Shown: in pieces, positions 53,971 through 62,500 of the stretch | Position numbering within the stretch: the stretch's first letter is position 1 | Layout of the letters: each line of letters begins with the position of its first letter | DNA from: Thalassobaculum litoreum DSM 18839 | Lineage (GTDB): Bacteria; Pseudomonadota; Alphaproteobacteria; Thalassobaculales; Thalassobaculaceae | NCBI RefSeq assembly: GCF_900102465.1 | Contig: NZ_FNBW01000004.1 | Span: forward strand, 1-64,000 | Direction of reading: 5' to 3' | Length of the DNA: 64,000 nt | Position numbers and translations under genes: made by a program | The notes under the pieces: generated by a model | Told to the model about the DNA's origin: nothing | Database searches by the model: none | Seen by the model: the letters and a program-made list of their open reading frames with translations, nothing else

Positions 53971-55866
53971 ATGCCCCACCGCGCGCCGCGCTTCAGACCC
54001 ACCCAGCTCAGCCTGCTCGCCCTGCTGGCCATCGTCACGGCCATCGGGGCGGCGGTGCTGGCGGTGTCGATCTACGTCTCGCTGGAACGGCAGATCCAGC
54101 GGCCGACCGAGAACTGGCAATGGGCGGTCTACCAACTTCAGGCCGAGCATCTGAAGCTGATGAAGGCGGCGCGCGAAGCGGTGGCCGGTGAGGCCGACTA
54201 TGAGATGCTGAGCGAGCGTTACGAGATTTTCGTCAGCCGCATCCTGACGGTGCAGCAGGGCGACGCCTATGCCGGGCTGCGCGAGAGTCCGGCGCTGCAG
54301 GCCCTGCTGCCGCGTCTCGCGGAGGAGGTCGACGCCCTCGACGCCCTGATCGCCCGCGAGGACCCCCGGGTCGCCTCGCTGGCCCGATCGATCGAGCGGG
54401 GATTGGGCTCCTACGCCGACCCGCTGCAGTCTGCCGCCCTCAACGTGGTGTCCTACACTGCCGCCGTGCGTTCCGCCGCGCGGGACCGGATGCACGACGA
54501 GATGCTGTATCTGATCGTCTCCCTCGCGGTGTTGCTGCTGGTCAGCGGTCTGCTCGGTGGGGTGACGATCAAGCAGATCGCCGAACTGGCGGGCAGCCGC
54601 CGCCGGCTGACCGAGGCGCTGGAGATGGCCGAGCGGTCGAGCCAGGCCAAGAGTCGCTTCGTCGCCAGCATGAGCCACGAGATGCGCACGCCGCTGAATG
54701 CGGTCTCCGGCCTGCTGCGCGAGATCGGCCACCTGACCCGCAACCCGGAGATCGCCCGCATGGTCGAGGTGGCGCAGACCTCGGCCGCCATGCTGTGCGG
54801 ACTGGTGGACGACGTGATCGACGCTGCCCGGGTCGAGGTCGGCAAGTTCCGCGTCAATCCGACCTCGTTCCAGGTCGGCGCGCTGCTGCGCGAGGCGGTC
54901 GACCTGCTCGCCGAGCGCGCCCGCGACCGCAACAACCTCCTGACCCTCGACCTGGCGGATACCGGCGACCGGCTGGTTCGCGCCGACCGCGCCCGGGTCA
55001 AGCAGGTGCTGGTCAACCTGATCGGCAACGCCGTGAAGTTCACCCGGGACGGCTCGGTCGACGTGCACGCCCGTATCGCCTTCGTCGGTCGAGGCCAGAT
55101 GCGCCTGCGGGTCAGCGTCTGCGACACCGGCGTCGGCATCGCCGAGGACCAGCAGGAGCGGATCTTCCAGCGCTTCTACCAGGCGGGGCAGTCGGAGAGC
55201 GAAGGAATCGGCCTCGGCCTGTCGATCAGCCGCGACATCGTCGAGCGTCTCGGCGGCCGCATGGCGATGACCAGCACACCGGGCCAGGGCAGCATCTTCT
55301 GGTTCGAGGTTCCGGTGGAGGCCGGCGTCCATGAGGACGCCCCCGCCGCCGATCCGGTGGCGGTCCGGCCGCTGACCGGCCTGCATCTGCTCGTGGCCGA
55401 GGACAACGGCACCAACCGTCAGGTCATCCGGCGCCTGCTGGAGCGCCTGGGCGCCTCCTGCGTCTTCGCCGTCGATGGGGCCGAAGCGGTGGCCCGGGCT
55501 GCCGAAGAGAGCTGCGATGCCATCCTGATGGATATCAACATGCCGGAAATGGACGGGATGACCGCATTCCAGGAGATCGGCCGAGTGCTCGGCGCTGACC
55601 GGCCGCCGGTGATCGCGCTGACCGCCAGCGCGATGCCGGAGGACGTGGACGCCTTCACCGTGGCCGGCATGGCCGGCTGCGTCACCAAGCCGATCGCCGA
55701 GGCCGAACTGGTCCGGGTGATCGCCACCGCGCTGGGGCGCGACGTGACGATGCAGTCCGAACCCGACAAGCTGTCCCCGGCGACCGAGCACCGCGCCGCG
55801 GCGTCACTGACGGAGCGCCAGCGCTCCGCGGTGCTGGGCCTGGTTGCGCAACTGGACGACGATTGA
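53971..55866 (+). CDS. Hybrid sensor histidine kinase
   Basis: The 631-residue protein has a membrane helix (LSLLALLAIVTAIGAAVLAV), a periplasmic helical domain of about 140 residues, a second helix (LIVSLAVLLLVSGLLGGVTI), an H-box FVASMSHEMRTPLNAV with His236, N-box QVLVNLIGNAVKFT, DTGVGIAE and GIGLGLSIS, then a receiver with Asp521 in ILMDINMPEMDG and Lys in CVTKPIAEAEL. It should autophosphorylate and relay to its own receiver. Preceded by a SUOX-fold protein and followed by a REC-Hpt protein, it is probably the centre of a multi-step relay. Confidence 0.9.
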   Translation: MPHRAPRFRPTQLSLLALLAIVTAIGAAVLAVSIYVSLERQIQRPTENWQWAVYQLQAEHLKLMKAAREAVAGEADYEMLSERYEIFVSRILTVQQGDAYAGLRESPALQALLPRLAEEVDALDALIAREDPRVASLARSIERGLGSYADPLQSAALNVVSYTAAVRSAARDRMHDEMLYLIVSLAVLLLVSGLLGGVTIKQIAELAGSRRRLTEALEMAERSSQAKSRFVASMSHEMRTPLNAVSGLLREIGHLTRNPEIARMVEVAQTSAAMLCGLVDDVIDAARVEVGKFRVNPTSFQVGALLREAVDLLAERARDRNNLLTLDLADTGDRLVRADRARVKQVLVNLIGNAVKFTRDGSVDVHARIAFVGRGQMRLRVSVCDTGVGIAEDQQERIFQRFYQAGQSESEGIGLGLSISRDIVERLGGRMAMTSTPGQGSIFWFEVPVEAGVHEDAPAADPVAVRPLTGLHLLVAEDNGTNRQVIRRLLERLGASCVFAVDGAEAVARAAEESCDAILMDINMPEMDGMTAFQEIGRVLGADRPPVIALTASAMPEDVDAFTVAGMAGCVTKPIAEAELVRVIATALGRDVTMQSEPDKLSPATEHRAAASLTERQRSAVLGLVAQLDDD

Positions 55867-55879
55867 GGAACGACCGGCA

Positions 55880-56848
55880 ATGAGCACTTCCGGCGCCAAC
55901 GATGCCCTGTTCCAGGGCCTTTCCGCCCTCGTCATCGACGACAGTCCGCTGATGCGCCAGCTCGTGCGCTCTTTGCTGCGCCAGTTCGGCTTCGCGGCGG
56001 TCGACGAGGCGGCGGACGGATCGGCCGCCCTGCGTCAGGTCGAACGCCACCGCTACGACGTGGCCATCTGCGACTGGATGATGGAGCCGACCGACGGGCT
56101 GGAGTTCGTGTGCGCCCTGCGCCGGCACCGAGACCCGGCCTGCTGCGGCCTGCCGGTGATCATGGTCACCTCGGTCGCCAACAAGGCCCGGGTGCTGGCG
56201 ATGCGGGGCCAGGGCGTGACCGAGTACCTGGTGAAGCCGATCTCGGCTCAGAAGCTCGAGCAGCGCCTGGTCGCCGCCCTGTCGCGGCCGCGCAGCCTGA
56301 TCCAGACCGCCGGCTATTCCGGTCCCGACCGGCGCCGGCCCCGGGAGCAGACCTATACCGGCCCGCGGCGGCGGCTGGCGGACCGGATGGCCGACCTGCC
56401 CTGGGAGGGTGACGACGAGGAGGACGCGATCAGCCAGGCCACCGAGGGCCTGCCGGACTATTCCGAGATCCTGCAGGGCGAGGTGGTGACGCTGCGCGCG
56501 CTGCTGGGGGAGGTCGAGACCACAGCGCCTGCGTCCGAGGAGCCCTGGCGCAGGATCTTTCGCATCGCCCACGATATTTCCGGTCAGGCGCCGAGCTTCG
56601 GCCACACGGCGGCCGCCGCCGTCGGCGCCAGCCTGGAGCGCCTGCTGCGCCCGGTGCTGAAGACGCCGGCGGTGCTCTCGCTGGCCGGCGGTCGCCGGGT
56701 GCGCGCGGTGCGCACCCATGTGGAGGCCCTGGCCCTGCTCCTGGACCAGGGTATCCTGGAGACCTCCTCCGAAACCGACATGCTGGTCGAGCGGCTGCGT
56801 CTGGCGGTCGAGCGGGTGCGGCGGGAAGAGGCGGCGGGATCGACCTGA
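55880..56848 (+). CDS. REC-Hpt-type signalling protein
   Basis: 322 residues from the ATG at 55880 (MSTSGANDALFQG), 13 bp after the kinase stop. An N-terminal receiver has VIDDSPLMRQLVRSLLRQ, phosphoacceptor CDWMMEPTDG and LVKPISAQKLE. After a charged linker (about 150-200) comes a helical part with RIFRIAHDISGQAPSFGH, the histidine-phosphotransfer signature (His231 in HxxSGxAxxxG). No output DNA-binding domain is found. It can be phosphorylated by or return phosphoryl groups to the hybrid kinase, completing a His-Asp-His-Asp relay. Confidence 0.8.
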   Translation: MSTSGANDALFQGLSALVIDDSPLMRQLVRSLLRQFGFAAVDEAADGSAALRQVERHRYDVAICDWMMEPTDGLEFVCALRRHRDPACCGLPVIMVTSVANKARVLAMRGQGVTEYLVKPISAQKLEQRLVAALSRPRSLIQTAGYSGPDRRRPREQTYTGPRRRLADRMADLPWEGDDEEDAISQATEGLPDYSEILQGEVVTLRALLGEVETTAPASEEPWRRIFRIAHDISGQAPSFGHTAAAAVGASLERLLRPVLKTPAVLSLAGGRRVRAVRTHVEALALLLDQGILETSSETDMLVERLRLAVERVRREEAAGST

Positions 56849-56951
56849 ACCATGCTGCGAGACTGCAGCTTTGAGTGCGCCGAATGTCATTTTCTGGCCC
56901 GAGGTCGCCGGCTATCATGCCGTCGGTGTTGTTGCGAGAGGTGAGAGCGCT

Positions 56952-57794
56952 ATGATTCGAAAGATCCTCCTGGTCGCCTCGGAAGACCCGAAGACCTCAA
57001 GCCATGTGCGCGTGGCACTGGATATCGCCCGCCGCAACGGGGCCTCGATAACCGGGTTCGTTGCGGTCGATAAGGATCAACTGTCCAACATCGGTCCGGC
57101 TCCTCTAGGCGGATTTCATTACCGCTACGAAATGATCAAGAATCGGGTGGCCCGAGGCCTTAGCACGGCCAAGGAGGCGGTCGCCGGACTCCGCAAGATC
57201 TGCGAAGCGAACGATGTCCCCTTCCTTGCCGAGGAGACGACGGGCGACCGCGACCAAAGCCTGGCGCAGGCCTGGCGGTTTCAGGACCTCACCGTGCTGT
57301 CGGACCACGTCTGGGAACCGGGCTCGAACGAGCCGGCCGATGCCGAAATCCTCCTGCACTTCGTTGCCATGGGGCTGCGTCCCTTGCTCGTCGTCCCCCA
57401 GGGCTTTGAGGGAACGCCCGCCAAGGCCATGGTCGGTCTGTCCGGGTCGCTCGACAGTGCGAAATCGTTCAAGCACTTCGTTCAGATGCGGCCGTTCGGC
57501 GACATTCCGTTGCATATCGTGACCGTGGGCGATCCGAAATCCGGCGAAGCACCGGCCGACCTGCTGCGCGGTGCGGCGGACTACGCAAGGCTTCATGGCT
57601 ATGAGGTCACGACGGCCGCGCTGCCGAAGGCGGACAAACGTGTGCGGGCGCTGTTGGATCATGGCCACAGCGTGGGGGCCGAGCTGTTCATTGTCGGGTC
57701 GTCCTACCACCAGTTCCTGACGATGACGCGGTTCGGATCGCATGCCCTTGGGATGTTGACCCTGTCGAAATATCCGGTCTTCGTCTCGCACTGA
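56952..57794 (+). CDS. Universal stress protein (tandem UspA-like)
   Basis: 280 residues from the ATG at 56952 behind GAGAGGTGAGAG. It opens MIRKILLVASEDPKTSSHVR and repeats the UspA fold twice; the second half has AMVGLSGSLDSAKSFKHFVQ and ends GAELFIVGSSYHQFLTMTRF with SHALGMLTLSKYPVFVSH, close to the G-2x-G-9x-G(S/T) ATP motif. Length equals two Usp domains. Function is general stress tolerance; its specific role is unknown. The gene follows the signalling genes on the same strand. Confidence 0.8.
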   Translation: MIRKILLVASEDPKTSSHVRVALDIARRNGASITGFVAVDKDQLSNIGPAPLGGFHYRYEMIKNRVARGLSTAKEAVAGLRKICEANDVPFLAEETTGDRDQSLAQAWRFQDLTVLSDHVWEPGSNEPADAEILLHFVAMGLRPLLVVPQGFEGTPAKAMVGLSGSLDSAKSFKHFVQMRPFGDIPLHIVTVGDPKSGEAPADLLRGAADYARLHGYEVTTAALPKADKRVRALLDHGHSVGAELFIVGSSYHQFLTMTRFGSHALGMLTLSKYPVFVSH

Positions 57795-57905
57795 CGGTCG
57801 GCGGCATAGGCCCCGAAGAGGGCCGGAGGGGTTGCGCCAAACCAGAAGGCATCTTTCGAATATTGCTCATTTTGGCAAATCGCTGACCTGGGTATCCTCC
57901 GCGAG

Positions 57906-59156
57906 ATGGAGGACGCCATGAACACACCACTTGACGATCAGGGCGGGCCGTTGAGCGGTCTGCGCATTCTCGAACTCGGCCATTTCATCGCCGCCCCCTT
58001 CTGCACCCGCGTGCTGGCGGATCTCGGCGCCGATGTGATCAAGGTCGAACCGCCCGGCAGGGGCGATCCGGTGCGCTCCTGGGGCATCATCCCCGAGGGC
58101 GAGACGGCGTCCGTGTGGTGGTCCGTGCATGGCCGCAACAAGCGCTCGATCACTGCCGACCTGAAGAAGCCGGAAGGCATCGCCCTGGTGAAGCGGCTGA
58201 TCGCCGAGGTCGACGCCGTGGTCGAGAACTTCAAGCCGGGCCAGCTCGCCTCCTGGGGCCTGGGCCCGCGGGACATGACGGCGGTCAATCCCGACGTGAT
58301 CGTGGTGCAGGTCTCCGGCTACGGCCAGACCGGCCCCGGCCATAACCGGGCCGCCTTCGGGGTGATCGGCGAGGCGGTCGGCGGCCTGCGCCACCTGACG
58401 GGCTATCCGCCCGAGGTCAGCGAGCTGCCGCCGGTGCGCACCGGCATCTCGATCGGCGACAGCGTGGCCGGGCTGTACGGCGCGATCGGCCTGCTCGCCG
58501 CCCTGTTCGAGAAGGGTAAGGGACGGGGGACGCCAGGCCGCCGGATCGACGTGGCCCTGACCGAGAGCATCCTCAGCCTGCTGGAGGGCTGCCTGCCGGA
58601 ATACGGCGCGACCGGCGCGGTCCGTCAGCCGACCGGCTCGACCCTGCCGACCAACGCGCCGTCCAACGCCTATCCGACGGCGGATGGACGCTGGTTTCTG
58701 ATCGCGGCCAATTCCAACGCCCTGTTCCGCCGGCTCTGCGGCGCCATGGGCCGGCCGGAGCTGGCCGACGACCCGCGCTACGCCGATAATCCCAGCCGGG
58801 TGAAGCACGCGGCCGAGCTGGACGCGGCGATCTCCCACTGGACCACCGGCCTGACCCTGGACGAGGTGGCGGCGCAGGTGGAGGCGGCCGACGTGCCCTG
58901 TTCGCGGATCTACGACATTGCCGATATCGCCGCCGATCCCCAGTTCCTGGACCGGGGCATGGTGCGCCGGGTCGCCGACCCGCGCCTGGGCGAGGTGCTG
59001 CATCCCGGCGTGGTGCCGGCGATGACCGGCGGGCCGGCCGGCGGCGTGCGCTGGGCCGGGCCGGATGTCGGCGCCCATACCGACGAGGTGCTGGCCGAGC
59101 TGCTCGGCATGGCGCCGGACGAGATCGACGCGTTGAAGAAGGAGGGTGTGCTGTGA
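57906..59156 (+). CDS. Class III CoA-transferase (CaiB/BaiF family), second copy
   Basis: 416 residues; ATG at 57906 or at 57918 (MNTPLDDQGG). Family features: LELGHFIAAPFCTRVLADLG, VIKVEPPGRGDPVRSWG, VVENFKPGQLASWG, VVQVSGYGQTGPG, and SRIYDIADIAADPQF near the C-terminus. It transfers CoA between organic acids. Its last codon overlaps the start of the HMG-CoA-lyase-like gene, so CoA activation of an acid followed by C-C cleavage is likely. It differs clearly from the copy at 28563-29681. Confidence 0.9.
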   Translation: MEDAMNTPLDDQGGPLSGLRILELGHFIAAPFCTRVLADLGADVIKVEPPGRGDPVRSWGIIPEGETASVWWSVHGRNKRSITADLKKPEGIALVKRLIAEVDAVVENFKPGQLASWGLGPRDMTAVNPDVIVVQVSGYGQTGPGHNRAAFGVIGEAVGGLRHLTGYPPEVSELPPVRTGISIGDSVAGLYGAIGLLAALFEKGKGRGTPGRRIDVALTESILSLLEGCLPEYGATGAVRQPTGSTLPTNAPSNAYPTADGRWFLIAANSNALFRRLCGAMGRPELADDPRYADNPSRVKHAAELDAAISHWTTGLTLDEVAAQVEAADVPCSRIYDIADIAADPQFLDRGMVRRVADPRLGEVLHPGVVPAMTGGPAGGVRWAGPDVGAHTDEVLAELLGMAPDEIDALKKEGVL

Positions 59157-60088
59157 GCGACCCCGTTGAGGTTTGCCCGGTCGAAATTTGCGACGTCGCC
59201 CCGCGCGACGGCTTCCAGGTGATCAAGGAGCCGATCCCGACCGAGACCAAGGTCAAGGTGGTCGAGCTGCTGGCCCAGGCGGGGCTGACGCGCATCGAGA
59301 CCGGCGCCTTCGTCAGCCCGGTGCATGTGCCGCAGATGGCCGACACCGCCGAAGTTCACCGGCTTGCCAAGGTCGGATCCGACGTCCGGCTGTCCACCCT
59401 GGTGCCGAACCTGCGCGGCGCCCAGGACGCCTTCGCCGCCGGCATTCCCGATATCGTCTACGTGTTCTCGATCTCCGAGAGCCACAACAACGCCAATGTC
59501 CGTCGCCCGGTGGAGGCTTCCATCGGCCAGCTCGGCGAGGTGATCGCCCGGGGCCGCGACGTGCCGGGCTTCCGCCTGCGCGCCAACTTGGCGACCGTGT
59601 TCGACTGCCCGTTCGAGGGAACCACCGACCCGGACGCGGTCTATGCCGCCATCGAGACGGTGCTGGGCTTCGGCGCGCCGGTGGAGTTCGGCCTGTGCGA
59701 CACCACCGGCCGGGCGATCCCGGATCAGGTGGCGGAGGTCTGCGCCACCGTCCTGAAGCGCTTCTCCGGCGACGGCATCGGCTGGGCCTATCACGGCCAC
59801 GACACCTTCGGTCTGGGCGTGGCCAATGCGCTCTACGCCTATCAGGCGGGCATCGGGGTGTTCGACAGTGCGGCGGCCGGTCTGGGCGGCTGCCCCTTCG
59901 CGCCGGGTGCCACCGGCAACACGGCGACCGAGGACCTGGTTTTCACCTTCGAGAACATGGGCATCGCCACCGGCATCGACCTCGACCGGCTGCTGGACGC
60001 GGCGGAAGTCGTGGCCGAGGTACCGGGCGCGGAGACCGGCGGCCACCTGCGCACGGTGCCACGCCGCCGCGCCCTGCGGGCTGCGTGA
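59153..60088 (+). CDS. HMG-CoA-lyase-family enzyme
   Basis: 311 residues from a GTG that overlaps the previous stop. TIM-barrel lyase with CDVAPRDGFQVIKEPIPTET, IETGAFVSPVHVPQMAD, WAYHGHDTFGLG (metal-binding His) and GLGGCPFAPGATGNTATEDL (catalytic Cys loop). Family members cleave 3-hydroxy-3-methylglutaryl-CoA or similar 3-hydroxyacyl-CoAs (such as citramalyl-CoA). With the coupled CoA-transferase it would complete degradation of a hydroxylated dicarboxylic acid; leucine catabolism is less likely because no other leucine genes are near. Confidence 0.9.
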   Translation: MSDPVEVCPVEICDVAPRDGFQVIKEPIPTETKVKVVELLAQAGLTRIETGAFVSPVHVPQMADTAEVHRLAKVGSDVRLSTLVPNLRGAQDAFAAGIPDIVYVFSISESHNNANVRRPVEASIGQLGEVIARGRDVPGFRLRANLATVFDCPFEGTTDPDAVYAAIETVLGFGAPVEFGLCDTTGRAIPDQVAEVCATVLKRFSGDGIGWAYHGHDTFGLGVANALYAYQAGIGVFDSAAAGLGGCPFAPGATGNTATEDLVFTFENMGIATGIDLDRLLDAAEVVAEVPGAETGGHLRTVPRRRALRAA

Positions 60089-60103
60089 CCTCCCTGCGGT
60101 GAT

Positions 60104-61012
60104 GTGGCGGTGAAAGCGCGGGCCGATCTCGGTCTGACCTCCCTGCGGCTGTTCGAGGCGGCGGTCCGGCTCGGCTCGCTCTCCGCCGCTTCGGCCGAGG
60201 CCAATATCGCGATCTCCGCCGTCAGTCGGCGGATCGCTGATCTGGAGCAGCAGTTCGGCACCCGCCTGCTCCACCGCGACGTGCGCGGGGTCGAGCCTAC
60301 CCCCGCCGGCCAGATACTGGTCATCCATGCCCGCAACCTGCTGCGCCTGGCCGAGCGGGTGAGCGAGGACATGGCGCAGTTCTCCGACGGCGCACGCGGA
60401 CTGGTGCGGGTCGCAGCCAATCCTTCCGCCGTGAACCAGTTCCTGCCAGACCTGTTCTCCCGCTTCCGGGAGGCTGCGCCGGAGATCCGCTTCGAGGTGC
60501 GCGAGGGCGTATCGGGCGACATCGTGCGCGAGGTGCTGGAGGGCCATGTGGATATCGGCATCTTCGCCGCCTCGGTGCCCCATGAGGGGGTGCAGGCCTT
60601 CCCGTTCCGCGCCGACTTGCTCTGCGTCGTGGTGCCCGCCGGGCACCGGCTGGCGGGGGCCGGCGCTCTCACCCTGCGCGACCTGCTGGAGGAGCCGCAT
60701 ATCGGGCTGGAGGACGGGAGTTCCCTGTTCGCCCAGGTCTGCCAGCGGGCGGAGGAGGCGGGCCGGCCGCTGACCGTGGCCTTCCGGGTGCGCAGCTTCG
60801 AAGCGGTGCGGCGGATGGCGGCGGCCGGGCTCGGTGTCGGCATCCTGCCCCAGGCGGTGGCCGCCCCCTATGCGGCGGTGGACGGGATCGCCGTCATCCC
60901 CCTGTCGGAGGACTGGTCGCGCCGGCCGTTCCTGCTCGGCGTCCGGGAGCGGTCCGCCCTGTCCGCCTCGGCGGAGGCGTTTCTCGCCTATCTGATCGGT
61001 GCGACCCCTTAG
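60104..61012 (+). CDS. LysR-family transcriptional regulator
   Basis: 302 residues from a GTG at 60104 (MAVKARADLGLTSLRLFEAA). HTH LGSLSAASAEANIAISAVSR with RRIADLEQQFGTRLLHRDVR, then a periplasmic-binding-like effector domain. It begins 15 bp after the lyase stop on the same strand, so it is probably co-transcribed with, and regulates, the CoA-transferase/lyase pair. Confidence 0.85.
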   Translation: MAVKARADLGLTSLRLFEAAVRLGSLSAASAEANIAISAVSRRIADLEQQFGTRLLHRDVRGVEPTPAGQILVIHARNLLRLAERVSEDMAQFSDGARGLVRVAANPSAVNQFLPDLFSRFREAAPEIRFEVREGVSGDIVREVLEGHVDIGIFAASVPHEGVQAFPFRADLLCVVVPAGHRLAGAGALTLRDLLEEPHIGLEDGSSLFAQVCQRAEEAGRPLTVAFRVRSFEAVRRMAAAGLGVGILPQAVAAPYAAVDGIAVIPLSEDWSRRPFLLGVRERSALSASAEAFLAYLIGATP

Positions 61013-61473
61013 TTCTGGACGATGACTTTGGCTTCCAGCGGCTCGCCGTCGACCGCGATCGGCCGGTGGTCGTTGGTGTTCAGCGAGACGGAGACCGCCA
61101 CCCGGCCCGGCGGCAGGCTGGCGATGTGCAGCCAGGGACCGTAGGCCCGGGCGATCTTCTCGCCGTTCGCATAGACATGGGCATGGCCCTCGCCCGGCAC
61201 ATGCGGGCCGCTGGCATGCTCCGGCGCGAAGCGGAAGCCGGTCGGCTGGATGTGCAAGGTCCAACCGCCCATCGGGTCGGCGCGCAGGTCGATGCTCAGA
61301 GCCGCCGAGGCGACCTCCAGGCTCGTGCCATGCTGATGCGTGGCGTCCGAATGCTGGGCCGGGTCGCCATGGTCGTGGCCGTCCAGGGTCACGCCTTGGG
61401 AGGCGGCCAGGAGAAAGCCGGCGCCGCCGCCGAAGACCAGGCCGATGAGAAACAGGGCGATGGCGCGGGTCAT
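61009..61473 (-). CDS. His-rich exported protein of the CbtBA operon, unknown function
   Basis: 154 residues from the ATG at 61473 (MTRAIALFLIGLVFGGGAG), a single-span anchor or signal peptide. A His-rich patch follows (HDHGDPAQHSDATHQHG, about 32-48) suited to metal binding, then a beta-sandwich-like domain (SIDLRADPMGGWTLHIQPTG, GHAHVYANGEKIARAYG, HIASLPPGRVAVSVSLN). It lies 7 bp behind the CbtA gene and probably hands metal to or from the CbtBA transporter. I recognise no named family. It ends 4 bp inside the convergent LysR gene. Confidence 0.75.
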   Translation of the reverse strand: MTRAIALFLIGLVFGGGAGFLLAASQGVTLDGHDHGDPAQHSDATHQHGTSLEVASAALSIDLRADPMGGWTLHIQPTGFRFAPEHASGPHVPGEGHAHVYANGEKIARAYGPWLHIASLPPGRVAVSVSLNTNDHRPIAVDGEPLEAKVIVQN

Positions 61474-61480
61474 CGGCGGG

Positions 61481-62167
61481 TCACTCCGGCGCGTCGGCTG
61501 CGTCGCGGGACCAGACATGCCCCGCCAGAAGCCCCAGGACCAGCCATCCGGCCAGCGCCACGCCGAGGCTGCGGGCGGCGAACAGGGCCGACAGTTCCGG
61601 CGGGGTGGGGCCGGCGAAGTGGTCCGGCTCGGGTGCGCCGATCGCATGCGGGGCGAGGATGAGGATGACGGCCGCCACCCAGGCGATCCAGTGCTTCCCG
61701 AAGGCGATCAGTCCGGCCGCGACGGCGGCGGCGGAGACCGTGGCGAACCACCAGATCTGCCGTTGCGTGACATCGGCCGCGGCCGCGCCCGGCACTTCCG
61801 GTGCCAGGGAAAAGGCCGGCGCCAGGTGCAGGACCGCGAAACCGGCGAGGCCCCAGACCAGACCCTTGCGGCCGTCGATGGCTGCCCCGCGCTCCTCCGC
61901 CAGCGCCATCGCCGCGACCAGCAGCAGGGCGAAGCCGGTATAGGTCAGCATGGAGAAGAACACGCTGAGACCGTCGCGCACCGGGTCGAGCCGTCCCAGT
62001 TCCGGATGGGCGGACACGGCGTCCGGGCCGAAATGGGTGAGGGTGCCCTGCTCGTACAGTTCGGCATGCAGCAGCACTGGCTGCACGAACCAGAGCTGCA
62101 GGATGGCGGCAACGAGCCCGGCCCCCGCGCCGGCCAGCAGGGCGCAGGTCAGAAGACGCTGGAACAT
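61481..62167 (-). CDS. cbtA: CbtA-family cobalt transporter membrane subunit
   Basis: The 228-residue membrane protein has about five predicted helices and CbtA hallmarks: MFQRLLTCALLAGAGAGLVA with LQLWFVQPVLLHAELYE, GFAVLHLAPAFSLAPEVPG and LILAPHAIGAPEPDHF. CbtA pairs with the small CbtB protein in a cobalt uptake system that is usually B12-regulated. The CbtB gene is 30 bp upstream and a His-rich exported protein gene follows. Confidence 0.85.
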   Translation of the reverse strand: MFQRLLTCALLAGAGAGLVAAILQLWFVQPVLLHAELYEQGTLTHFGPDAVSAHPELGRLDPVRDGLSVFFSMLTYTGFALLLVAAMALAEERGAAIDGRKGLVWGLAGFAVLHLAPAFSLAPEVPGAAAADVTQRQIWWFATVSAAAVAAGLIAFGKHWIAWVAAVILILAPHAIGAPEPDHFAGPTPPELSALFAARSLGVALAGWLVLGLLAGHVWSRDAADAPE

Positions 62168-62197
62168 GGCCCGAAGACGATCAGTGGCAGGGAAAGA

Positions 62198-62371
62198 TCA
62201 GTGGCAGGGGAAGCCGTTGGCGTGGCGGCTGTCGTGGGCGGCGGTGTGCAGGGTCTGGGTCTGCGCATGGCCGGCGACGAACAGCACCGACAGGCCGAGC
62301 AACGCGACGACCAGGGCCGGCATCATCCGGGACTTCGTCAGACCGCGCGCGGCCACATCCGTCATGCTCAT
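62198..62371 (-). CDS. cbtB: CbtB-family small cobalt transporter subunit
   Basis: A 57-residue protein (MSMTDVAARGLTKSRMMPAL at the start) with one membrane helix (residues about 18-34) and the tail HTAAHDSRHANGFPCH, the CbtB signature with the metal-binding His/Cys cluster. The gene is too short for routine ORF calling but reads in frame and has GAAGAGGCGACG upstream. CbtB with CbtA forms a cobalt transporter. A duplicated GATCAGTGGCAGGG follows its stop. No B12 riboswitch was recognised in the short leader (62372-62500). Confidence 0.85.
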   Translation of the reverse strand: MSMTDVAARGLTKSRMMPALVVALLGLSVLFVAGHAQTQTLHTAAHDSRHANGFPCH

Positions 62372-62500
62372 CGTCGCCTCTTCCCCTCGGTGCGCGGGGT
62401 GCGGTCCCGGCGCAGGTCATCGTTGTGGGCAGAGTAAGCAATCCGCGCGGCCTTGCAAACCGCTCTCGACGGCGGTGCCGCGAGGCGGGATATAGAGGCC

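Noticed and set aside
62165-62200. GCCACTG (B12-box-like) on the minus strand after cbtB
   Set aside because: It is part of a short tandem duplication around the cbtB stop and lacks the rest of a cobalamin riboswitch.
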